Shown here piece by piece: positions 1 through 7,056 of a stretch of 56,506 bases of DNA. Location: assembly GCA_015068065.1 (NCBI GenBank), contig SVLE01000008.1, forward strand, positions 1-56,506, given 5' to 3'. The position numbers were made by a program, and so were the translations under genes. The notes under the pieces are model-generated. The model ran no database searches. It was not told the origin of the DNA and saw only the letters and a list, made by a program, of their open reading frames with translations. The stretch is from Oscillospiraceae bacterium. Its GTDB lineage: Bacteria; Bacillota; Clostridia; Oscillospirales; Oscillospiraceae. Numbering within the stretch: position 1 is the stretch's first letter; each line of letters begins with the position of its first letter.

Positions 1-2
1 TT

Positions 3-224
3 CCGAAGCCAGCCACCGACTGCGACGGAGACACTGGGATCCTTGCTATACTCAAGGCTTACCACGACTGCGGATTTGAGGGCTACATCCGCCCCGACCA
101 CGGACGACACCTGTGGGATGAAGGTCCCGGCACCGTTCGCCCCGGCTACGGGCTTTACGATCGCGCCCTCGGCATCATGTATATGCTGGGCGTGTGGGAC
201 AGTCTGGATCGATTCGACAAATAA
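3..224 (+). CDS. uxuA: Mannonate dehydratase, C-terminal fragment (cut by window edge)
   Basis: Only the last 73 codons are present, in the frame ending in TAA at 222-224; the start lies outside the window. The visible tail carries the block [11 protein letters not shown] followed by [12 protein letters not shown], which is the conserved C-terminal signature of UxuA. UxuA dehydrates D-mannonate to 2-keto-3-deoxygluconate in hexuronate (glucuronate) breakdown in the cytoplasm. The next gene, 14 bp downstream, encodes an SDR of the mannonate oxidoreductase type, the enzyme of the preceding step, so the two form an operon. The assignment rests on recall of the family signature; the pathway context makes it firm. 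Confidence 0.88.
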   Translation, partial: PKPATDCDGDTGILAILKAYHDCGFEGYIRPDHGRHLWDEGPGTVRPGYGLYDRALGIMYMLGVWDSLDRFDK

Positions 225-238
225 GGAGAGAAAACAAA

Positions 239-1081
239 ATGCAGCTTCCCATCAACATTGATTACAGTGGCAAAGTAGTCGTTATCACGGGAGCGGGCGG
301 ACTGATCTGCGGTGCCATGGCAAGGGCTTTCGCTCAGTCAGGCGCCAAGGTAGCCGCCCTTGACCTGAATGAAGACGCGGTAAAGAAACTCGCCGATGAG
401 TTGAAGTCGGAGGGCTTTATCTGCGAAGGTTATAGGGCAAATGTGCTGGATCCTGACACCCTTGAACAGGTGCATCAGGCTGTTTTGAGTGACCTTGGCC
501 CCTGCGACATTCTGGTAAACGGCGCCGGCGGCAACAACCCCAGAGCCACCACCGACAACGAGTATCAGCACGAGGCGAAGGAAGGCGGAAAAACCTTCTT
601 TGACCTGCAGGCAGACGGTGTTGATTTTGTATTTAAACTCAACTTTCAGGGAACCCTTCTTCCCACCCAGACCTTCGCCAGAGATATGGCAGAAAACAAG
701 GCCGGGTGCATTCTCAACATCTCCTCTATGAATGCCTATACCCCTCTGACAAAGATTCCGGCCTACTCTGCTGCGAAGGCCGGTATTTCCAACTTTACCC
801 AGTGGCTTGCTACCCATTTTGCCGGCACGGGAATTCGCTGCAACGCCATCGCCCCCGGTTTTCTTGTTTCCGCGCAGAACTACAAACTTCTCTTTAACGA
901 GGACGGAAGTCCCACCGAAAGAAGTGCAAAAATACTCAACGGAACCCCTATGGGCCGATTTGTAGATGCGTCCGAACTGCTTGGTGCAACGCTTTTTCTC
1001 TGCGATAACAGGGCCGCATCGGCCATTACAGGCGTTGTCCTTCCAATCGATTGCGGATTTGCGGCTTATTCTGGAGTGTAA
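239..1081 (+). CDS. uxuB: SDR-family D-mannonate oxidoreductase (UxuB type)
   Basis: 280 residues, starting at the ATG at 239 behind an AAGGAG site at 223-228; an in-frame ATG at 194 lies inside uxuA and is not used. A Rossmann glycine motif (TGAGGLICG) is near residue 20, an NGAGG motif follows in the middle, and the SDR catalytic YSAAK is near residue 180. The length and domain fit the classical short-chain dehydrogenases. Firmicutes often use an SDR as mannonate (fructuronate) oxidoreductase, and the position 14 bp behind uxuA supports reduction of fructuronate to mannonate with NAD(P)H. Exact substrate is inferred from context; a related sugar-acid SDR is the alternative. Confidence 0.8.
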   Translation: MQLPINIDYSGKVVVITGAGGLICGAMARAFAQSGAKVAALDLNEDAVKKLADELKSEGFICEGYRANVLDPDTLEQVHQAVLSDLGPCDILVNGAGGNNPRATTDNEYQHEAKEGGKTFFDLQADGVDFVFKLNFQGTLLPTQTFARDMAENKAGCILNISSMNAYTPLTKIPAYSAAKAGISNFTQWLATHFAGTGIRCNAIAPGFLVSAQNYKLLFNEDGSPTERSAKILNGTPMGRFVDASELLGATLFLCDNRAASAITGVVLPIDCGFAAYSGV

Positions 1082-1108
1082 CCAGCCCCTCCACCAACGG
1101 CGCGGAAC

Positions 1109-1633
1109 CCGTCCTCTCGGCGTTTCCGCAGCCCCAAAACGCCAAGCCGGTGGAGGGCAAAACAAGAACTAAAAATGTTGCGTGAATGAAAGGTCGTGGG
1201 GTACCGCCACCATCCATTCACGCAACATTTTTTCGCTGTAACACAGGCTCTAAACCTCACCACTCCCCCGCTGCTCCCTCTCCGTCCCTCAATCGACCCA
1301 CCAAAAAGCTTGTTTTGTCCCTCAAAATCAAGAATGGATTTCCTTGCTATCCGCCCCTCCGGCACCCGGGATAGCCTTCATATCCATATAGGTTTGGGCG
1401 TGAGAATGGAGGGTCACGCGCCGCCTCCACCATTCATTCTCACGTCCGGTGGGAAATTACAGGAATACGCCTCATGGTCAACCTTTACTGACCATGAGGC
1501 GTATTTGTTTGTGATAGGCAGGATTGGCTTGAAATACAAACTTTTTGGTTTTTCGTAAAATGATAAAGTTGCTCCTGACCAGTATCGACTGGCTATGTCG
1601 GGTCCGGCAAGCTTTTACCGACGTTCGGCATAA
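1109..1633. repeat. Structured intergenic repeat, full-length copy A
   Basis: About 525 bp between the convergent uxuB and glycosidase genes, with no convincing gene. It holds a series of inverted repeats: GGCGTTT/AAACGCC at 1119-1143; an 18-bp stem at 1171-1188/1215-1232; GCTATCC/GGATAGC around 1346-1375; GTGAGAATG/CATTCTCAC around 1410-1443; a 17-bp stem with an 8-nt loop at 1464-1505; and CCAGT-ATCG-ACTGG at 1579-1592 followed by a shared 3' module to 1633. The same series in the same order occurs at 9318-9840, and parts recur at three more sites. No flanking terminal inverted repeats or transposase were seen. It may act as a bidirectional terminator, a non-autonomous mobile element or a structured RNA. 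Confidence 0.85.
1464..1505. terminator. Terminator-like hairpin within repeat copy A
   Basis: A perfect 17-bp stem (AATACGCCTCATGGTCA and its complement) with loop ACCTTTAC, followed by TTTGTTTGT on the plus strand. It could terminate uxuB transcripts. The loop is the same in repeat copy B although the stem sequence differs. Confidence 0.6.
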
Positions 1634-1652
1634 AACGGCGGATAGTCGGAGC

Positions 1653-3722
1653 TTACGGCTGTGAAATCACAAGTTCTTTGCTGCTTTCGAATTGGACGAT
1701 AGCATAGGAACACTTGTCCGGCAGGGTCACCGTACAAATGCCGTCCTCCAAACTCACACGCGCTGGCTCGGAATGGAACGGGGTATAAACGTTGGGGCAG
1801 AGCTCTGCCTCCATACGCAGCACGCCCGACACTCCAATGGGTTCCACGTGGTTGATCAGATTGAGTCGGCTACGGTGGGTGCGCATTTCGTCCAGTTCAT
1901 GGTCAATGCCTACATCGTAGTCCTCGGCCATAAAGTGGATGGTGGTTTTTTCGCCCTCTTCAAATATGGATGACAGATAGCCTTTCGCCTCCAGCACCTT
2001 GACTGGCATGGGCTTCATATAGCGGCGGCAACGTTCCAGCACCCCGTCCAGATTCACACCGCTGCTGATGCGGTGGGGGTGATAGAACAGGCCGGGCTCC
2101 GGTTCGCTCCACGCGTCCGGGTCGGAGCACTCGGGCAGTTTTGTCTGGGTGGTCCAGAGGGAGTCCACCGGGCGAATGCCGTCCGGTACCGTGAGGAAAT
2201 TCTGCTCAGCATGGGTTTCCACCCGGTTGGGCAGGTTCCAGCTGTTGACGCAGCCAGCCAGTGGTGTGGGACCGGTGACGATGACCTTGCCTCCGGCGGC
2301 CAGATAGCGGCGCAGCCGCTCCTGTTCCTCCGGTGTCATCCGTGCCACGCTGGACAGCAGAATCACGGGATAATCTGCGGTAGCATCCGGAATGGTAAAG
2401 ATCGTATGGGGAGTAATGCCGTTCCGGAACAGCTGGGATATCGATTGACTGAAGTCCTTGGCATAGCCGTCTACCAGCGCACCGCACATGGTATGGTTAC
2501 GGGTTTCATAGGAGAAATAGACTCCCAGCTGACCCACGGCATTGCCACGGAACAGCTCGGGATGGTCCTTCTCAAAGCCAAAGGCTTCCCCCACGATTCC
2601 GTGCTCCTCGGGCAATGTTTTCAGGATGCTCCACGGCAGGCCCAGTCTGGTTTTCAGCGTAGAGATCCAAATATCCGCCCCCAGCAGCTTGGAAAGTGCC
2701 CAGCAGTGGTTTGCCGCCACAGTTGTGTGGGCAAAGCCGGTGTTGAAGGCACGCACGCCCCGTTCACGGGCCGCAGCCTGATGGTGGGAGGCGCTGGTCA
2801 GACGGAACGCAATGGGGCGGTTAATGGTGATGGGGTCGTGCTTGTAGGGAGGAGTGTTGCCGTTCATCTCCATATTCACATAGTTGCAGCCACGCAGGAA
2901 CTGGCGGGCATCCGAGGCCATGCCCACCACCATGGAGCTTGCGGAGTCGCTGCCGCAGCCGGTAAGCATAAACTGCTCCGGCAGTGCCTTACGCAGCCCT
3001 TCCAGAAACTCCCCCGTGGCATCAAAGCGCAGGTCCACCCAGTGATGCCAGGCTGGGTTATCCCAGTTGAACCAGAAAGACGAATCCTCCACCGGGGGCA
3101 GGTCGATGCCGCTGCGCCGCTTGAGTTCCGCCCGGCAATAACGGCAGCCACAGGTATTGAAGCGGATATAGTGCATGGGGTCGTCTGCGCTGAGACCGTC
3201 GATCCCGGTATCGGAAACAAGGGTCTTGATGTAATCGTAGTAAGCCTGCTGATACTCAGGGTTGCGGTGACAAAAGCCCTCTGCTGTGTACTGAGGCAAG
3301 TATGCGGGTTTGCCGGTGCGCACATCCACCATGCGCCAGTCATTCAGATACTTGCCCTTGTACTGCCATGTTGCCGCCGCCTCCCAGGTGGGGCTGAAGG
3401 GCAGATGAGGGCCGCTGTCCTGCATAACGTGGCGCATCTGTTCGCGTGTGGAGTAGCGATGAACCAAATTGACCGAGTGGTGGTCATAAAGCTTTACGCC
3501 GTACTTGTGCAGTTCCTCCGCCACTGTGGCCAAATAGTCATGCAGCAGCGGAAACACCGGCAGCCAATCCCAACGAAAGTGGGTTCCAAAAATCATGGCA
3601 GCGGTTACATTCGCTTTGGCAAGCCCTTCCGCTCTGGCCTTGATCTTATCCAGATTGTCTGGGTTCGGCCAATTCAGATCCTCCCAATGGATCCACCAGG
3701 ACGCCATGCGTTGCTGTTCCAC
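1653..3722 (-). CDS. Putative glycoside hydrolase, TIM-barrel plus GATase-like domain (family unknown)
   Basis: 689 residues, with a GTG start at 3722 placed 5 nt behind AAGGAGGT. The N-terminal half looks like a retaining-type glycosidase TIM barrel: early WWIHWEDLNWPNPDN, then GIDGLSADDP with an acidic pair, then a cysteine cluster (CGCRYC). A later segment (DYPVILLSSVARMTPEEQ, RRYLAAGGKVIVTGP) resembles the class I GATase-like trimerisation domain of GH42-type enzymes, and the C terminus is beta-rich. There is no signal peptide, so it probably acts on imported oligosaccharides. It is the last gene of a kinase-nagA-murQ-glycosidase operon, 11 bp after murQ, which suggests an amino-sugar or muropeptide-derived substrate. 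I do not recognise a named family. Confidence 0.6.
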   Translation of the reverse strand: MEQQRMASWWIHWEDLNWPNPDNLDKIKARAEGLAKANVTAAMIFGTHFRWDWLPVFPLLHDYLATVAEELHKYGVKLYDHHSVNLVHRYSTREQMRHVMQDSGPHLPFSPTWEAAATWQYKGKYLNDWRMVDVRTGKPAYLPQYTAEGFCHRNPEYQQAYYDYIKTLVSDTGIDGLSADDPMHYIRFNTCGCRYCRAELKRRSGIDLPPVEDSSFWFNWDNPAWHHWVDLRFDATGEFLEGLRKALPEQFMLTGCGSDSASSMVVGMASDARQFLRGCNYVNMEMNGNTPPYKHDPITINRPIAFRLTSASHHQAAARERGVRAFNTGFAHTTVAANHCWALSKLLGADIWISTLKTRLGLPWSILKTLPEEHGIVGEAFGFEKDHPELFRGNAVGQLGVYFSYETRNHTMCGALVDGYAKDFSQSISQLFRNGITPHTIFTIPDATADYPVILLSSVARMTPEEQERLRRYLAAGGKVIVTGPTPLAGCVNSWNLPNRVETHAEQNFLTVPDGIRPVDSLWTTQTKLPECSDPDAWSEPEPGLFYHPHRISSGVNLDGVLERCRRYMKPMPVKVLEAKGYLSSIFEEGEKTTIHFMAEDYDVGIDHELDEMRTHRSRLNLINHVEPIGVSGVLRMEAELCPNVYTPFHSEPARVSLEDGICTVTLPDKCSYAIVQFESSKELVISQP

Positions 3723-3733
3723 GGTGCACCTCC

Positions 3734-4540
3734 TTACTTTTTGCAGGCATCCACCGTTTTGCGGATGTCGAAGCCATGCTGCTTCAAAAGCTCTTCTGCT
3801 TCATCCTCAGGGCAGTCCAGAATGGCGGCGGTAATGCGGATCACCCGTCCTGTCAATTTTTCGTTGGACGGCTTCAGGTTGATCATCAAATTCTCGTATA
3901 CCTTACCGGTTTTGATCATGGCGCAGGTAGACAGCATGTTCAGCACGAATTTCTGGCTGTTGCCCGCCTTGAGACGGGTGGAGCCGGTAACCACTTCTGC
4001 CCCAGTGTCGCAAACGATGGCGATATCCGCCACCTCGGTGATGGCGGTGCCGGGGTTGGAGGTGACAGCCACGGTGGTGCAGCCCAGTTCCTTTGCCTTT
4101 TCCATGGCACCCACCACATAGCGTGCGCCGCCGGCGGCGGAGATGCCAACCAACACGTCTCCGGCCTTCAGGATCTGTTCTACATCCTTCACGCCGTTTT
4201 CATAAATATCCTCGGCATTCTCTCCGGCGGTGACCAGCCGTTCCAGACCGCCGGCAATGATGCCCTGCACCACTTCCGGACTCACGCCAAAGGTAGGAGG
4301 ACATTCCGACGCATCCAAAATACCCAGACGACCGGAGGTGCCTGCCCCGATGTACACCAGCTTTCCGCCGTTGCCGATGGCGGCGGCCACGGCATCCACC
4401 GCCTGGGCGATCTGGGGCAGCGCCCGATCCACAGCCAAAACAGAGTTCATGTTTTCTTCGTTCATTACCCGGACCATTTCCAGTGTGGTCATTCGATCAA
4501 TGTGGGTGGTCTTGGGGTTGCGCTGTTCCGTTTTCAACAT
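3734..4540 (-). CDS. murQ: N-acetylmuramic acid 6-phosphate etherase
   Basis: 268 residues, slightly short for the family (about 300). MurQ cleaves the lactyl ether of MurNAc-6-phosphate to give GlcNAc-6-phosphate and lactate during cell-wall sugar recycling. The conserved block YIGAGTSGRLGILDASECPP contains the family's catalytic glutamate, and the SIS fold continues through VAVTSNPGTAI and GSTRLKAG. One usual motif is altered: the SGRTPYV-like segment reads AGGARYV. The start ATG at 4540 follows AAGGAG; the gene starts 4 bp after nagA stops and is followed 11 bp on by a glycosidase, so all are co-transcribed. The product feeds directly into the NagA encoded next door. Confidence 0.92.
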   Translation of the reverse strand: MLKTEQRNPKTTHIDRMTTLEMVRVMNEENMNSVLAVDRALPQIAQAVDAVAAAIGNGGKLVYIGAGTSGRLGILDASECPPTFGVSPEVVQGIIAGGLERLVTAGENAEDIYENGVKDVEQILKAGDVLVGISAAGGARYVVGAMEKAKELGCTTVAVTSNPGTAITEVADIAIVCDTGAEVVTGSTRLKAGNSQKFVLNMLSTCAMIKTGKVYENLMINLKPSNEKLTGRVIRITAAILDCPEDEAEELLKQHGFDIRKTVDACKK

Positions 4541-4544
4541 AAAG

Positions 4545-5672
4545 CTACACTCTCCTTGGGTTTATTTGCTGCGGCACACCGTCAATAAAGACGGCCCGAA
4601 GCTCCAGTTTTTCATCCAATACGATCAAATCGGCGCAATTTCCAACCTGAATACACCCGGTTTGCGTCAGACCGATTCGTTTTGCCGGGGCCGTGGATGC
4701 GGCGTAGGCCGCATCTTCCAGAGGGATGCCGAATTTCACTGCATTTCGCACCCCGTCCAGCAAAGAGATCGCGGAACCGGCCAGAGTGTCCGTCCCTGTC
4801 AGCGTCGCCTTGCCATTCCGAAGCCGGATAGGCTGCCCACCCAGTTCATAGTCTCCGTCCTCCATTCCCGCGCAGCGCAGAGAATCGGAAATCAGGTTCA
4901 CCTTATCCCCAAACATGGCAAAGGTGGCCCGAATCACAGCCGGGTGGACGTGCAGTCCGTCGCAGATCAGTTCCGCATCGGCGCACGAATCCAAAGCCGC
5001 GCCAATCACGCCGGGCTGGCGGTGATGCAGCGGAGGCATACCGTTATAAAGGTGAGTCACGCCACAGGCTCCCGCTTCAAATGCCTTCATAGCCGCATCG
5101 TAGTCGGCGCAGGTGTGACCTACGGATACGGCACAGGTCTTGGACACCTGCCGGATAAAATCCATCGCACCCTCTTCCTCGCAGGCTACGGTGACCAGCT
5201 TTATTCTGTTTCCACTGGCCTCGTTGAACCGGTAAAAAAGGGCGATATCCGGTTGCCGCAAATGCTCTGCCGCCTGCGCTCCGCGCTTTTCACGGCTGAG
5301 GAACGGCCCTTCCAGATGGATGCCCGCCAGCTTGGCCCCTCTGTTGCCCTTGAAGGCTTGCAGCGTGCGCATTGCGTCCGTCAGGGCTGCTTCACCCAAC
5401 GTCATGGTGGTGGCCAGTACGCTGGTGACCCCGTGGGCGGCGTAATAGTCCATCATAGTCTGCAGGCCCGCTTGCCTGCCATCGGAAAAATCCTCGCCTG
5501 CCGCACCGTGGGTATGGACATCCACCAGGCCGGGCAGCACATAGCAGCCCGTCGCGTCAAAAATCTCATGGGTGTCATCTGCCGCCCCGATACAGACAAT
5601 GGTATCCCGAAAGGTCAGAGCTGTATCTACAAGTTTCTTGCCGATCAATACCTTCGCGTTTTGTATAACCAT
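4545..5672 (-). CDS. nagA: N-acetylglucosamine-6-phosphate deacetylase
   Basis: 375 residues from the ATG at 5672, which has GGAGG 7 nt upstream; a longer in-frame extension would run into the kinase gene and has no ribosome site. NagA removes the acetyl group of GlcNAc-6-phosphate in the cytoplasm. It belongs to the amidohydrolase superfamily: LPGLVDVHTHGAAGEDFSDG carries the metal-binding region, HLEGPFLSREKRGAQ the conserved glutamate loop, VSVGHTCADYDAAMKAFEAG and THLYNGMPPLHHRQPG further metal and substrate ligands, and ISDSLRCAG the catalytic aspartate region. It lies between the sugar kinase and murQ, matching a route MurNAc to MurNAc-6-P to GlcNAc-6-P to GlcN-6-P. Confidence 0.93.
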   Translation of the reverse strand: MVIQNAKVLIGKKLVDTALTFRDTIVCIGAADDTHEIFDATGCYVLPGLVDVHTHGAAGEDFSDGRQAGLQTMMDYYAAHGVTSVLATTMTLGEAALTDAMRTLQAFKGNRGAKLAGIHLEGPFLSREKRGAQAAEHLRQPDIALFYRFNEASGNRIKLVTVACEEEGAMDFIRQVSKTCAVSVGHTCADYDAAMKAFEAGACGVTHLYNGMPPLHHRQPGVIGAALDSCADAELICDGLHVHPAVIRATFAMFGDKVNLISDSLRCAGMEDGDYELGGQPIRLRNGKATLTGTDTLAGSAISLLDGVRNAVKFGIPLEDAAYAASTAPAKRIGLTQTGCIQVGNCADLIVLDEKLELRAVFIDGVPQQINPRRV

Positions 5673-5697
5673 AGCATTACCTCCGGAAGCTCCTCTA

Positions 5698-6852
5698 TCA
5701 AACCTTTGGTTGCGGGCCTCTCGTCTGCATGTACAGACTCTGGCTGGGCATTTTCTCCAACCCGCACAGTTTGGCACACTGCAGGCAGGCACCCCACACC
5801 GGCGGACAGCTCATGCGTTCCACGGTCAGATCCCCATCCAGTCTCTGAGCCACCGCATGGAAGAAACGATCATCCTTGACAAACAAACTTCCGGACAGGA
5901 TCACATGCCGGGCTTCGGGGGCAAAGACACGGGCCTGACGAATTTCTTTTGCCAGATGCTCGCTGCCCTGCTCCAGAATGCTCTGCGCCAACCGATCACC
6001 CTCTCCCGCGGCCCGGGACACCAGAGGGGAGAAGGAGGCAATATAAGATACATCCCGCTTATACAGGTCATGGATGAAATCCCATGGATTGCCGCCTAGT
6101 TTTTCCTCCACCAGGTCGGTCAGTGTCGTTCTGGGCGCGATGCCGTCCCGGGCACGCAGGGCGGCAGTGATGGCCTCACGGCCCATGTCATAGCCGCTTC
6201 CGCGGCCTTCAAACAGATAGCCCGCGCCGCCTACGCGATGGAGCTGTCCTTTGTGATGGGCATAGACCACACAGCCCGTTCCGCTGATGGCCGCGATGCA
6301 ATTATCCGGCTGCGTGCAGCAGGCGATCACATTGAGGATGTCGTTGGCGCAGTCCACCTTCAGTTCCGGATAGATCTTCTGCAGCGCCGTGCGCATCATG
6401 TCCCCGTTGGTTCCGCCGCCCATGCCGGCTCCACCCAGAAACACGCCCATGACTTTCATCTCGCCGGGGCGCAGAAAATCAATGCCGCGGCGAATCACAT
6501 CCACCGCCTGTTCCATTCCGTGAACATTGGGGTTGCTCCCCTCCAACACAATGGAGTTCAAGCTGCGGCCCGTCTCATCGATCAGGGCAAACTCTGTTTT
6601 GGTGCCGCCGCCATCGATACCGATGAGCCCCCGCATTCCGTCCGGGCGCTGATTCAGCAGCACGTCCACGGACACAGAGAGCACCTTTGAAAGTTCGCAC
6701 AGATGGTCCAGATCGGGCAATCCCTTGCCGCTCTCCCAAATGGAAACACTCTGAGGGGAAACCATCAGCTTTTCAGCCAGCTCCCACTGAGTCATTCTCT
6801 GTTCCTTCCGGTATTTGCGCAGGGTTTCGCCAAAATGATTCATGTCTACCAT
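5698..6852 (-). CDS. XRE-type HTH fused to BadF/MurK-type N-acetylhexosamine kinase
   Basis: 384 residues in two parts. Residues about 7-63 form a Cro/C1-type helix-turn-helix (LRKYRKEQRMTQWELAEKL, SPQSVSIWESGK). From about residue 73 a BadF/BadG-type sugar kinase begins: GIDGGGTKTEFALID (phosphate 1), ISGTGCVVYA with GGAGYLFEGRGSGYDMG (phosphate 2) and VILSGSLF (adenosine region). Homologous stand-alone kinases phosphorylate GlcNAc or MurNAc, for example the MurK of clostridial murQ operons. The gene heads the operon, 25 bp before nagA. The fusion suggests that one protein senses or phosphorylates the sugar and regulates its own operon; that is inference. The start ATG at 6852 follows AGGAGGG. 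Confidence 0.85.
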   Translation of the reverse strand: MVDMNHFGETLRKYRKEQRMTQWELAEKLMVSPQSVSIWESGKGLPDLDHLCELSKVLSVSVDVLLNQRPDGMRGLIGIDGGGTKTEFALIDETGRSLNSIVLEGSNPNVHGMEQAVDVIRRGIDFLRPGEMKVMGVFLGGAGMGGGTNGDMMRTALQKIYPELKVDCANDILNVIACCTQPDNCIAAISGTGCVVYAHHKGQLHRVGGAGYLFEGRGSGYDMGREAITAALRARDGIAPRTTLTDLVEEKLGGNPWDFIHDLYKRDVSYIASFSPLVSRAAGEGDRLAQSILEQGSEHLAKEIRQARVFAPEARHVILSGSLFVKDDRFFHAVAQRLDGDLTVERMSCPPVWGACLQCAKLCGLEKMPSQSLYMQTRGPQPKV

Positions 6853-6919
6853 AAGATCCCTCCTTTGCCACGCGCGGCAGGTTTCTTTCTTTCAGTTTAC
6901 CACCTTTTTTTCGTTTTTC

Positions 6920-6949
6920 CATATAGATGCCTTTTCTTTTTCACATCAA
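6920..6949 (-). promoter_or_regulatory. Candidate promoter of the kinase-nagA-murQ operon
   Basis: On the minus strand TTGATG (6949-6944) and TATATG (6925-6920) are separated by 18 bp, about 70 bp upstream of the kinase start. The match is moderate. The surrounding A-tracts leave room for operator sites for the XRE domain. Confidence 0.45.
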
Positions 6950-6982
6950 AAAATCAAGCTAAGCTTGTTTTTGGCGAAAAAC

Positions 6983-7006
6983 AGCCCGGAGCGCATGCTC
7001 CGGGCT
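6983..7006 (-). terminator. Rho-independent terminator of the DUF4838 gene
   Basis: AGCCCGGAGC / GCTCCGGGCT hairpin with GCAT loop, followed on the minus strand by GTTTTT. It lies 50 bp after the stop of the DUF4838 gene and separates it from the kinase operon. Confidence 0.85.
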
Positions 7007-7056
7007 ATCAGAAAAATGGTTGCGATATTTGTCGGTGCAATGGGTTGCAGGGTCGT

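Noticed and set aside
338-1165. Long minus-strand frame over the mannonate oxidoreductase, and similar long antisense frames throughout
   Set aside because: They are shadows of genes on the other strand: no ribosome sites, no family motifs, unusual amino-acid composition.
1026-1365. Small frames inside repeat copies A and B encoding a shared LPSTGLAFWGCGNA segment
   Set aside because: The similarity comes from the DNA repeat; the frames differ in length, have no ribosome sites and change frame between copies.
1109-1633. Classical MITE
   Set aside because: No matching terminal inverted repeats or target-site duplications could be found at the ends of copies A and B.
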